Source of the DNA: CAYYWP01 sp050176585
GTDB taxonomy: Bacteria > Desulfobacterota > Binatia > HRBIN30 > CADEER01
Assembly (NCBI GenBank): GCA_050176585.1
Contig: JBFXHX010000004.1
Span: 62,001-126,000 of the forward strand
DNA: 64,000 bases
Direction: 5' to 3'
Numbering within the stretch: the first letter of the stretch is position 1; each line of letters begins with the position of its first letter. The notes beneath the pieces were generated by a model. That model saw only the letters and a program-made list of their open reading frames with translations. It had not been told where the DNA came from and ran no database searches. Shown here one piece after another: positions 52,924 to 60,933 of this stretch. Position numbers and translations under genes: made by a program.

Positions 52924-53801
52924 GGCGATCACACGGACGGCTCTCGTGTCTACATCGCACAGCTCAACGTGAATCGCGCAGCGGTTTTAGACACGACCAC
53001 AAACGCAGTGATTGGCTTTGTACCCGTCGGGACACATCCGAACGACGGTATCGCAGTGACTCCCGACGGCGCGTTCGTGTACGTCGCGAACAACGACTCG
53101 CACGACGTGTCGGTGATCAGCACCGCGACCAACACGGCCGTCTCCACGATAGGCGTATCCGTCATCGACACCGCCATGCGCACGCTCATCGGAACGATCC
53201 GCTTCCCACCGGGGGAACCGGGATTGCGATAGGGCTGATCCCGACCGGCTGCGGTGTACCGTCGGTCAGCGGCCGCATCCGCTACTACGACGGCACCGAC
53301 CGCGCCGTGGAGGGCGCCACTGTACACGCGCTTGGATCCGCACCCGACAGCGTAGTAGCCAATGCGGGGGGCGCCTTCTCCATAATGGGCCTGGAACGCG
53401 GCGACTGGACCATCGAGCCGCGGCAGACCGGCGCGGGGCGAAGCGATATCCGCGCTCGACGCCCCGTACGTGCTGCAAGCGGTCGCGGGCTCGCGCGAGT
53501 TCAGCCCGGTGCAGAGGCTCGCTTGCGATGTCACCGGCAACGGCGCGATCAGCGCCTTCGACGCGGTCCGCATCCTGCAGCTTATCAGCGCACCGCACTT
53601 GCGCTTCGAGGCCGCGGAGGCATGCGACTCCGACTGGGGTTCGTCGCCACGCCGCGCGCAGCCGAGCATCAGACGATCGTGCCTCCCCGGCACCTGCAGC
53701 GCGGCGCAATTCAGTACACCCCGCTGGCGAGCGCGGCACCGGTACAGGATTTCAGCGCATTCGTCTTCGGCGATTGCACCGGCAACTGGCTCCCCGAGTG
53801 A
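52924..53801 (+). pseudogene. Broken YVTN beta-propeller / dockerin exoprotein
   Basis: Pieces of an exported multidomain protein follow one another in several frames. A YVTN propeller segment comes first (SRVYIAQLN, VVGFVPVG-like FVPVGTHPNDGIAVTPDGAF, VYVANNDSHDVSVISTATN), with a deletion before SVIDTAMRTLIGTI and a stop at 53232. In another frame a carboxypeptidase-regulatory-like domain follows (SGRIRYYDGTDRAVEGATVH). After a further frame change comes a dockerin-like unit (LACDVTGNGAISAFDAVRIL). Back in the earlier frame, the tail reads DFSAFVFGDCTGNW with a stop at 53801. At least three breaks make it inactive. It shows that dockerin-tailed proteins are turned over in this genome. Confidence 0.75.
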
Positions 53802-54635
53802 CCACCGCTCCTGTGTAGCCGCACCACCTGCATGGATGGCCCGTGTCGCCACAGTGCGCGGCTCGCGGTGGACGGCGCCGATGTGCAAAAGGCGAACACC
53901 GGCGCGAGCAGGGCCGACCTCAATACTCCGAGCAGGCTCCGAGCGGCGGCGTGAATCGCTACGGCCGTCAGCGCCAAGGCAATGATGGCATGACTCGCGA
54001 AAATGGCTGTTGCGCAGGGCCGGTGTCGGACGGCTCCATCAATGCACTCGATCGGGTAAAATTCGGCGGCGTCGAGCAGCGGCTTGTCGTCGAGATTGCA
54101 GTCGCCGTGCTGCACGAGCTGAAGGCTTGCTGAATGGTCCGACGCGAGTCGAACGACGTGCCCACCGGACTCAACGCGTGAGTGAAGTGGCGAACAGGCA
54201 CAGAGCTGCGGATGGCAAACGGTCAACCCGGCAAGCAGTTGGTTTCGCGTGGAACGGGCTGGTCATCAAGGTTGGGTACGACGCAGCTGCGGGTCCGTGT
54301 AGCCGCTGGTGTCGCAGGAGATCAATCGATTGCTATTCGAGCCCCTTGTCGGCACCTGGGTGCGCACACGCAGCGCCTCTCATCTGCGAGCCCGCGATCT
54401 CCGCGCCGCTGCGGCGATCTTCGCGCGCAGTTCAGAGTTGACGGGTTCCGGCGGCGCGGGTTAGGAAGCCCGGCCAATGCGATTGGATTCTGCACTCCGC
54501 ACCGCCGGGCCGCTGCGCGCCGATATCGCGCCACCGGCTGCGTAGACACTGCGCTGGGGCTGCGACCTTCAACTGAGTAACGGTACCGCCGCCACCTCGC
54601 GCCAGACGCAACGCCGACGAAAAGGGGGACTCGCC
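53802..54635. other. 830-bp region without a recognisable gene
   Basis: Frames on both strands lack motifs and start signals. A minus-strand stretch near 54057-54112 reads GDCNLDDKPLLDAAEF, faintly dockerin-like, but nothing around it fits. The end carries AAGGGGGA before GTG 54636, the site for the acetone carboxylase operon. Confidence 0.45.
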
Positions 54636-56765
54636 GTGGCTCGCAGACCGCTCGTGCTGGGAATCGACGCCGGGGGGACGATGACCGATACGTTCATCGT
54701 CGACGAGAACGGCGACTTCACGGTCGGCAAAGCCGCCACCACGCCGCATGACGAGTCGGTCGGATTCCTCGAATCGGCCGCGGACGCGATCTCCTACTGG
54801 GATCAGGAACACGACGCGCTCTACCGGGAGCTCGAGGTCGCGCTCTACTCGGGCACGACCATGGTCAACACGCTGATTACGCGGCGCGGGCAAAAAGTCG
54901 GGCTGATCACCACGAAGGGGTTCGAGGACGACGTGCTGATGGGGCGCGGGATGCAGTCCTGGACCGGCTACTCATACTCCGACCGCATCCACGCCGTCAC
55001 ACACGTGCACCCCTCGCCGCTCGTCGAGCGCCGCCACATACACGGCGCGACCGAGCGCGTCGACGTCTTCGGCGAGACGATCATCCCGCTCTATGAGCAC
55101 GAGGTGGAGGCCGCCGCGGAGCAACTGCTCGCCGACGGTGTGGAGGCCATCGTCGTCCACTTCCTCTACTCGTACCTCAATCCGGCGCACGAGCAGCGCG
55201 CTGAGGCGATGATCCGCGCCGTAATGGCACGGCGCGGCATCGAGGTGCCGGTATATCTCGGCAGCCAGCTCCGCCCGGTGATCCGCGAGAACTCGCGCCT
55301 GAACGCGGCGCTGATCGAAGCCTACGCGGTCTCACCGGTGCGCCGCCAGCTTCAGAAGGTCGAAGCGGCGGTGCAGAGCCGCGGCTACCGCTACCCGCTG
55401 CAGACGGTCCTCGCCTACGGCGGGCTCTGCAACATCCGCTATCCGCGCCTGCACGAGACGCTCATCTCGGGGCCGGTCGGCGGCGTGATGGGCGCCAAGC
55501 ACGTCAGCGCGCTCACCGGCATGCGCAACATCATCGTCACCGATCTCGGCGGCACGAGCTTCGACATCGCGACGATCACCGAGGGCTATGTGCCGGTCGA
55601 GGCCGAGCCGGTGCTGGCGCGCTTCAAGCTGAACCTGCCGACGATCGCGATGGAGAACATCGGCGCCGGCGCGGGCAGCTGGGTGAAGGTGGATCCGGTG
55701 ACCAGGAAGGTGCAGATCGGCCCGGAGAGCGCCGGCTCGACGCCGGGGCCCGTCTGCTTCGGCAAGGGCGGGCGCATCGCGACGATCACCGACTGCGATC
55801 TCCTGCTCGGCTATCTCAACCCGGATTACTTCCTCGGCGGCAAACAGAAGCTCGACAAGGCCGCGGCGCTCGAGGCGGTCCGTACGCAGGTTACGGACGT
55901 GATCGGCGTCGACGTATACGACGGCGCCGAGGCGATCGTCCGCATGATGGAGCGCGAGGCGCGCGACGCGCTCCGCGCCGTCGCCTCCGCGCGCGGGCTC
56001 GACACCGCGCAGTACACGCTGTTCGGCTACGGCGGCGCAGGCCCGCTGCACCTCGCCGGCTACACCGAGGGCCTCGACTTCGCCGGCGTGATGACCTTCC
56101 ACTTCGCCGCGGCCTTCTCGGCCTTCGGCTGCACCACCGCCGACTACCAGCACCGCTATTCGCGCTCCGTGCACCTCGCGCTGCCCCCGGCGGCGAATGC
56201 GGCGGCGAAGGTCGCGGTGGCCGAGCAAGTGAACCGCGTGTGGGAGGAGATGGAGAACGCCGCGCGCGAGGAGATGGCGACGGAGATCGCGGTCGGGCGC
56301 GAGATCCGCTTCACCCCGCTCGCAATGGTCCGCTACGCCGGCCAGCTGAGCGATCTCGAGGTCGTCTCGCCCCTGCCCCGCCTGCGCACGGCGGCCGACG
56401 TCGACCAGCTGATCGAGGCCTGGGAAGACCTCTACGCGAAGATCAATTCGCGGGTCGCGCGCTACGAGGGCGCCGGCTACCAGCTCTTCGAGCTCGGCCT
56501 GCTCGCCGCGGTCGAAAAGGTGAAGCCACGGCTCATCCAGCGTCCGCTCGGCGGCGCCACGCCCGAGCGCGCGGCGTACAAGGGCACGCGCGAGATGTAC
56601 TGGAAGGGGCGCTGGATGTCCGCCGAGCTCTGGGAGATGGAGCTGCTGCGCCCGGGCAACCGCGTGGCGGGGCCGGCGATCATCGAGCACCCGGCGACGA
56701 CGCTGGTCGTCCCGGAGGGCAAGCGCATCGACGTCGACGAGTGGAACTTCTTCTGGCTGCGGTAG
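54636..56765 (+). CDS. acxA: Acetone carboxylase beta subunit (hydantoinase A-type)
   Basis: The 709-residue product starts at GTG 54636 behind AAGGGGGA. It belongs to the hydantoinase/oxoprolinase A group, with actin-like ATPase elements (LVLGIDAGGTMTDTFIVDEN; SGTTMVNTLITRRGQKVGLI; IIVTDLGGTSFDIATITEG; IGAGAGSWVKVD; GYGGAGPLHLAGY). In acetone carboxylase this subunit phosphorylates the ketone enol and bicarbonate using ATP. Length (709 against about 717) and the order beta, alpha, gamma match the acx operon of Xanthobacter. Acetophenone carboxylase is the main alternative; the gamma subunit downstream favours acetone or a related ketone. No acxR-like activator is nearby. Confidence 0.88.
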   Translation: MARRPLVLGIDAGGTMTDTFIVDENGDFTVGKAATTPHDESVGFLESAADAISYWDQEHDALYRELEVALYSGTTMVNTLITRRGQKVGLITTKGFEDDVLMGRGMQSWTGYSYSDRIHAVTHVHPSPLVERRHIHGATERVDVFGETIIPLYEHEVEAAAEQLLADGVEAIVVHFLYSYLNPAHEQRAEAMIRAVMARRGIEVPVYLGSQLRPVIRENSRLNAALIEAYAVSPVRRQLQKVEAAVQSRGYRYPLQTVLAYGGLCNIRYPRLHETLISGPVGGVMGAKHVSALTGMRNIIVTDLGGTSFDIATITEGYVPVEAEPVLARFKLNLPTIAMENIGAGAGSWVKVDPVTRKVQIGPESAGSTPGPVCFGKGGRIATITDCDLLLGYLNPDYFLGGKQKLDKAAALEAVRTQVTDVIGVDVYDGAEAIVRMMEREARDALRAVASARGLDTAQYTLFGYGGAGPLHLAGYTEGLDFAGVMTFHFAAAFSAFGCTTADYQHRYSRSVHLALPPAANAAAKVAVAEQVNRVWEEMENAAREEMATEIAVGREIRFTPLAMVRYAGQLSDLEVVSPLPRLRTAADVDQLIEAWEDLYAKINSRVARYEGAGYQLFELGLLAAVEKVKPRLIQRPLGGATPERAAYKGTREMYWKGRWMSAELWEMELLRPGNRVAGPAIIEHPATTLVVPEGKRIDVDEWNFFWLR

Positions 56766-56781
56766 GAAGGGACGGCCGAAT

Positions 56782-59013
56782 ATGAGCACGGCGATCGACA
56801 AGGCACACGGCGGCGGCGGCGCGCAGCGCGGCGTCGGGCCCGACGGAAGGACGCTCATCGAGACGCTGCGGCGCAACCGCGCGCTGCTCGAGGAGACCGG
56901 GCATTATCACGGGGTGTCCGAGCTGCGCCTGAAGGCGGAGAATTACCTCCATTACGAGAGCCTGCACGCGCGCTTGCGCTCCGCGGTGGTGAACGCGCGC
57001 GAGACCTCGAAGAAGATCTCGGCGTCGCCGGGCGTGCGCGAGGTGGGCGAGTCGGTGGTCGCCCTCTACACGCCCGAGGGCGACAGCGTGGTGCTCTCGA
57101 CCGGCATCATGGTGCACGTGCACACGCTCAGCCGCTTCATCCAGTGGATGATCGAGCGCGACTACGAATCCGATCCAGGGATCGCGCACGGCGACGTGTT
57201 CGCCAACAACGACCCGTTCGTGTCCGACGTGCATCCGCCGGACCTCATGAACGTCACGCCGATCTTCCACGGCCAGGAGCTCGTCGGCTGGGTCGGGGCG
57301 GTCGCGCATGAGCTGGAGATCGGCGGCATCACCGGCGGCGCGAACCAGTCGACCACCGCCGAGCGCTTCGGCCAGGGCATGATCGTCAGCGCCGAGAAGG
57401 TGGCGGTCAACGACACGATCCGGCGCGATTTCTTCATCCGCGCCGAGATGAACCTCCGGACCCCGGTGTACTTCGTGCTCGACGAGAAGGCGATGGTGAG
57501 CGCCTGCTTCGACGTCCGGGAGAAGGTGCTCGAGGTCATCGGCCAGTACGGCATCGACTACTACAAGCGCGCCATCCGCGAGATCATCGAGGAGGGCCGC
57601 CGGGCGCACCTGCAGCGCATGACCATGCTCACGGTGCCCGGCCGCTACCGCGCCGCCGCCTACGCCGGGCATGTGTTCGACGGCAAGGTCGGCGCCTCCG
57701 GGATGAGCCGCAACTGCATCGTTCACACGCCGCTCGAGATGACCGTCGACCGCAGCGGCTTCCTCACCATCGACTACGAAGGCGCCGGGCCGAAGATGTG
57801 GAACCCGTACAACTGCCCGCCCGCGGCGATGGACGGCGGCTTCTTCGTCACGCTCACCCAGTTCATCGACTTCGACGGGAAGGTGAACGACGGGTGCTGG
57901 TTCGCGACCCGCATGGTGCTGCCGCCGGGCAGCTGGTGCAACCCGGAGGACGACATGACGTCGACGTCGTCCGCGTGGGGCTCGCTGATGCCGGGGTTCG
58001 GCTGCCTGCAGCGCATGATCAGCCGCGCCTTCTACGCGCGCGGGTTTCGCGAAGAGGTGTTTCTCGGCCAGACGAATACCCCGATCATCGAGGGCGGCGG
58101 CATCAACCAGTACGGCCAGCGCTTCGGCGGGCAGAACGTGGAGTGCTCCGCCGAGGGCAGCGGCGCGCGCGGCATCATGGACGGCATCGACTGCGGCTAC
58201 GTCGGCTGGAATCCCGAGTCCGACATGGGGAACGTCGAGATCTGGGAGATGATGCTGCCGATTCTCTACCTCGGGCGCCGCATCTGGATCGACTCGCCCG
58301 GGGCCGGGAAGTACCGCGGCGGCGCCACCTTCAGCTCGCTGCTGATGATCCACAAGACGCCCATGTACAACCTCCTGTCGACCATCCACTCGGACAAGGT
58401 GTTCGACAACCAGGGGATGTGCGGCGGCTATCCGGGACCGACCGCGAAGTTCGAGTACCTGTCGCGCAACACCGACATCCGCGAGCGGATCGCGCGCCGC
58501 GAGCCGCTGCCGCACGTCGAAGGCGACCCCAATCGCCCGGAGATCGCCACCCGCGTCAACGGCGAGTTCAAGGTGGTGGACGGCGTGTTCCTCGAGCGCC
58601 CGCTGCGCGACGGGGACCTGTTCCAGTTCTTCTACAACACCGGCGGCGGCTACGGTGATCCGATCGAACGCGATCCGGAGGCGGTCCGCCGCGACCTCGA
58701 CAACGGCATCCAATCCCTCGCCCTGGCCGCCAAGGTGTACCGGGTCGAGGCCCGCTACGACGCCGACGCCAAGCGCCACGTCGTCGACGAGGACGCCACG
58801 CGCCAATCGCGCGCGCGCTGCCGCGAGGAGCGCGGCCGGCGCGCCGTGCCGGTGCGGGAGTGGATGGCGCAGCAGCGCGCCCGCCTGCTGCGCCACGAGC
58901 TCGGCACCGAAGTGAAGGAAATGTACAACGACGTCTTCGGGTTCTCGGAGCGCTGGACGGCGGAGTACCGCGCCTTCTGGAACCTGCCGGACGGCTTCGC
59001 ATTCGAGGTCTGA
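56782..59013 (+). CDS. acxB: Acetone carboxylase alpha subunit (hydantoinase B-type)
   Basis: The 743-residue product has GGAAGGGA before ATG 56782. It has the hydantoinase B signature: HGDVFANNDPFVSDVHPPDL near residue 140, VGAVAHELEIGGITGGANQ and SAEKVAVNDTIRRDFFIRA. The C-terminal part contains GGGYGDPIERDPEAVRRDLD and EVKEMYNDVFGF. The Asp/His-rich stretch around 140-190 corresponds to the manganese site of acetone carboxylase, where acetoacetate is formed. It lies 16 bp after the beta subunit, in one operon. Precise metal ligands cannot be assigned without alignment. Confidence 0.88.
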   Translation: MSTAIDKAHGGGGAQRGVGPDGRTLIETLRRNRALLEETGHYHGVSELRLKAENYLHYESLHARLRSAVVNARETSKKISASPGVREVGESVVALYTPEGDSVVLSTGIMVHVHTLSRFIQWMIERDYESDPGIAHGDVFANNDPFVSDVHPPDLMNVTPIFHGQELVGWVGAVAHELEIGGITGGANQSTTAERFGQGMIVSAEKVAVNDTIRRDFFIRAEMNLRTPVYFVLDEKAMVSACFDVREKVLEVIGQYGIDYYKRAIREIIEEGRRAHLQRMTMLTVPGRYRAAAYAGHVFDGKVGASGMSRNCIVHTPLEMTVDRSGFLTIDYEGAGPKMWNPYNCPPAAMDGGFFVTLTQFIDFDGKVNDGCWFATRMVLPPGSWCNPEDDMTSTSSAWGSLMPGFGCLQRMISRAFYARGFREEVFLGQTNTPIIEGGGINQYGQRFGGQNVECSAEGSGARGIMDGIDCGYVGWNPESDMGNVEIWEMMLPILYLGRRIWIDSPGAGKYRGGATFSSLLMIHKTPMYNLLSTIHSDKVFDNQGMCGGYPGPTAKFEYLSRNTDIRERIARREPLPHVEGDPNRPEIATRVNGEFKVVDGVFLERPLRDGDLFQFFYNTGGGYGDPIERDPEAVRRDLDNGIQSLALAAKVYRVEARYDADAKRHVVDEDATRQSRARCREERGRRAVPVREWMAQQRARLLRHELGTEVKEMYNDVFGFSERWTAEYRAFWNLPDGFAFEV

Positions 59014-59014
59014 G

Positions 59015-59500
59015 ATGCCGCAGTATCCGAAAGACGTCATTCGCGATCTGATCGACGGCAAGCTGCCGTGGCAGACGACGAAAAAGATCATGAGCGACTT
59101 CAAGGACGAAGGGCGCTTCGAGATCTACCTCGAGATCCTGCAGAGTCGCGTCGCCTGGCCGGAGCGCATCCTGCTGCCGATCGGCGAGCACCTCTACATC
59201 GTGCAGAAGGGCCCCGAGCGGATCGTGAAGTGCGACTGCGGGCACGAGTTCGGCCCGTACACCGAGAATTGGAAACTCGCGGCGCTGATCTACGTGCGCG
59301 ACTCCGAGGAGACCCTCGACGAGATCTACCCGGGGGCCCGCAAGTGCGACGCCGAGTGGATGGAAATCCGCGAGTACTACTGCCCGGGTTGCAAGACGCA
59401 GCTGGAGGTCGAGGCGGTGACGCCGGGCTACCCGGTCGTATTCGACTTCCTGCCCGACCTGGAAGGGTTCTACCGCGACTGGCTGAAGAAGCCTCTCTGA
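59015..59500 (+). CDS. acxC: Acetone carboxylase gamma subunit (zinc-binding)
   Basis: The 161-residue product starts at ATG 59015, one base after the alpha subunit stop. It matches AcxC: VIRDLIDGKLPWQTTKKIMS near the start, KCDCGHEFGPYTENWKLAAL and EYYCPGCKTQLEVEAV, the last two supplying the Cys ligands of a zinc ribbon, and LPDLEGFYRDWLKKPL at the end. The gamma subunit stabilises the (alpha-beta-gamma)2 carboxylase. Its presence distinguishes the acetone-carboxylase layout from plain hydantoinase AB pairs. A terminator hairpin follows immediately. Confidence 0.88.
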   Translation: MPQYPKDVIRDLIDGKLPWQTTKKIMSDFKDEGRFEIYLEILQSRVAWPERILLPIGEHLYIVQKGPERIVKCDCGHEFGPYTENWKLAALIYVRDSEETLDEIYPGARKCDAEWMEIREYYCPGCKTQLEVEAVTPGYPVVFDFLPDLEGFYRDWLKKPL

Positions 59501-59504
59501 GCAA

Positions 59505-59550
59505 CGCGAAGGCGCGGCGACGCGAAGAAAAGCTCCTTCGCGCCTTCGCG
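59505..59550. terminator. Bidirectional hairpin between convergent genes
   Basis: Perfect 12-bp arms, CGCGAAGGCGCG (59505-59516) and CGCGCCTTCGCG (59539-59550), are separated by 22 bases that include GAAGAAAAGC. They lie directly after acxC and just past the end of the minus-strand oxidoreductase, so one hairpin can end both transcripts. Confidence 0.7.
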
Positions 59551-59562
59551 CTTGTAAGTTCC

Positions 59563-60690
59563 TCAGAGCATGAAGGGGTTCGCGGCGACGCCGATCTCTT
59601 CGTAGGCGCTCACGCGCACGATGTTCCCCGGATTCTTGAACTCGGGCAGCACGTACTTCCCGAACATCTCGATACTGTCCATGTGCTTCTTGTGCCCGAA
59701 GCCGTCGATCCGCACGATGATCTCGTCGATGCCCATCTTCTGGAACACCCGCAGCCGCTCGATGCACTCGTCCGGCGTGCCGATCAGGAACCACGGCAGC
59801 GCATCGGCGAGGTAGGGCAGATCGTCGGCGTGATCGCCGAGCGTCTTCGACACGTCCGCCATGTACGCGTACTCGGGGCTGGTCTTGGCGATGGCGCCGT
59901 AGAACGACATCAACCACTTGTTGAAGCCGAGCGACGCCGGGCGCGATTCATACAGCGCCTGCTCCCGGGTCGCCGCGCAGTGCACGCCGAGCGCGGCGTG
60001 GCACATCGCATTGTTCACCCGCGTGCCCGGTATCGGCGTCGCGTTGGCGATCTCCTTCTTGTAACCGTCGATGCAGTCCTGCAGGTACTCCCAACCGTAA
60101 GGCGAGGCGTGCATCGGACCGATGCCGAGCTTGCCGGCGGCGATGTGCGTGTCGATGCTCGTCGACGAGAGGTAGATCGGCGGAAACTCGCGCTGGTACA
60201 GGCGCGGCCATACGTTCGTCGGGTCGATGTCGTAGAACCGGCCGTGATGCTCGAGCGGATCGGTGGTGAGCGCTTTCACGATCACTTCCAGCGTCTCGCG
60301 CCACTCGGCCTTGGTGTTGTCCGCGTCGATCTTGAAGCTGCTCACCACGGCCGCGTTGTTGCCCCGCGCCGTGCCGAACTCCATCCGGCCATTCGACAGA
60401 ATGTCGAGGGTGGCCAGGCGCTCGGCGCTTCGGATGGGGTGGTTGAGGTGCAACATCACGAACGACATCGTGCGGATCTTGATCCGGCTGGTCGCCTGCG
60501 CCACCGCACCGAGCAGAACTTCCGGCGCCGAGATGGTGGCCACCGGCCCGGTGAAGTGCTGCTCGGAGCAACCCCAGAAATCGAAGCCCATCTGCTCCGC
60601 GAACTGCGCTTCGCGGATGACCTCGTGATAGCGATTCGCGACCGACGCGCCGCGCGGCGTATCGCCCTCGGTGAGAAATCCGAACCTCAT
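59563..60690 (-). CDS. LLM-class flavin-dependent oxidoreductase
   Basis: The 375-residue product starts at ATG 60690. It resembles bacterial luciferase-like monooxygenases: MRFGFLTEGDTPRGASVANR, VIREAQFAEQMGFDFWGCSE then QHFTGPVATISAPEVLLGAV, HLNHPIRSAERLATLDILSN, and GRMEFGTARGNNAAVVSSFK. The C-terminal region reads FLIGTPDECIERLRVFQKMG. Such enzymes use reduced FMN or F420 to hydroxylate or Baeyer-Villiger-oxidise small organics. Located beside a ketone carboxylase operon, it could make or consume ketones, which is inference. The longer open frame up to 60894 lacks homology and is not used. Confidence 0.87.
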   Translation of the reverse strand: MRFGFLTEGDTPRGASVANRYHEVIREAQFAEQMGFDFWGCSEQHFTGPVATISAPEVLLGAVAQATSRIKIRTMSFVMLHLNHPIRSAERLATLDILSNGRMEFGTARGNNAAVVSSFKIDADNTKAEWRETLEVIVKALTTDPLEHHGRFYDIDPTNVWPRLYQREFPPIYLSSTSIDTHIAAGKLGIGPMHASPYGWEYLQDCIDGYKKEIANATPIPGTRVNNAMCHAALGVHCAATREQALYESRPASLGFNKWLMSFYGAIAKTSPEYAYMADVSKTLGDHADDLPYLADALPWFLIGTPDECIERLRVFQKMGIDEIIVRIDGFGHKKHMDSIEMFGKYVLPEFKNPGNIVRVSAYEEIGVAANPFML

Positions 60691-60933
60691 CTGTCGCGCC
60701 TCCCCGTATCCTACGGCTGAACGCCGGCGCGCATTGCCTACTCCGGTGGCCCGCGGTCCGCAACCACGGCGCCCGCCGTTCCCTCCGTACCGGCGCGCGC
60801 TCGCATGCGGGTCAACGACGCTGAGCGCAAGCGCGGACCCGCCGACATTTTCGGCGCCCGGCAGCAGCGCGCCCTCGGCGGGGGCGTCGGGCACGCGCGG
60901 CGCAGCGCGGGGTACTTTCCCCTGCGCGCCGCG

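Noticed and set aside
54057..54112. Dockerin-like GDCNLDD segment on the minus strand
   Set aside because: It is only one weak loop, with no second EF-hand and no flanking homology. It is probably chance in a non-coding stretch.
56680..59103. 807-codon minus-strand frame opposite the carboxylase alpha subunit
   Set aside because: High GC creates long stop-free antisense frames. The plus strand carries the conserved hydantoinase B motifs and good spacing to its neighbours.
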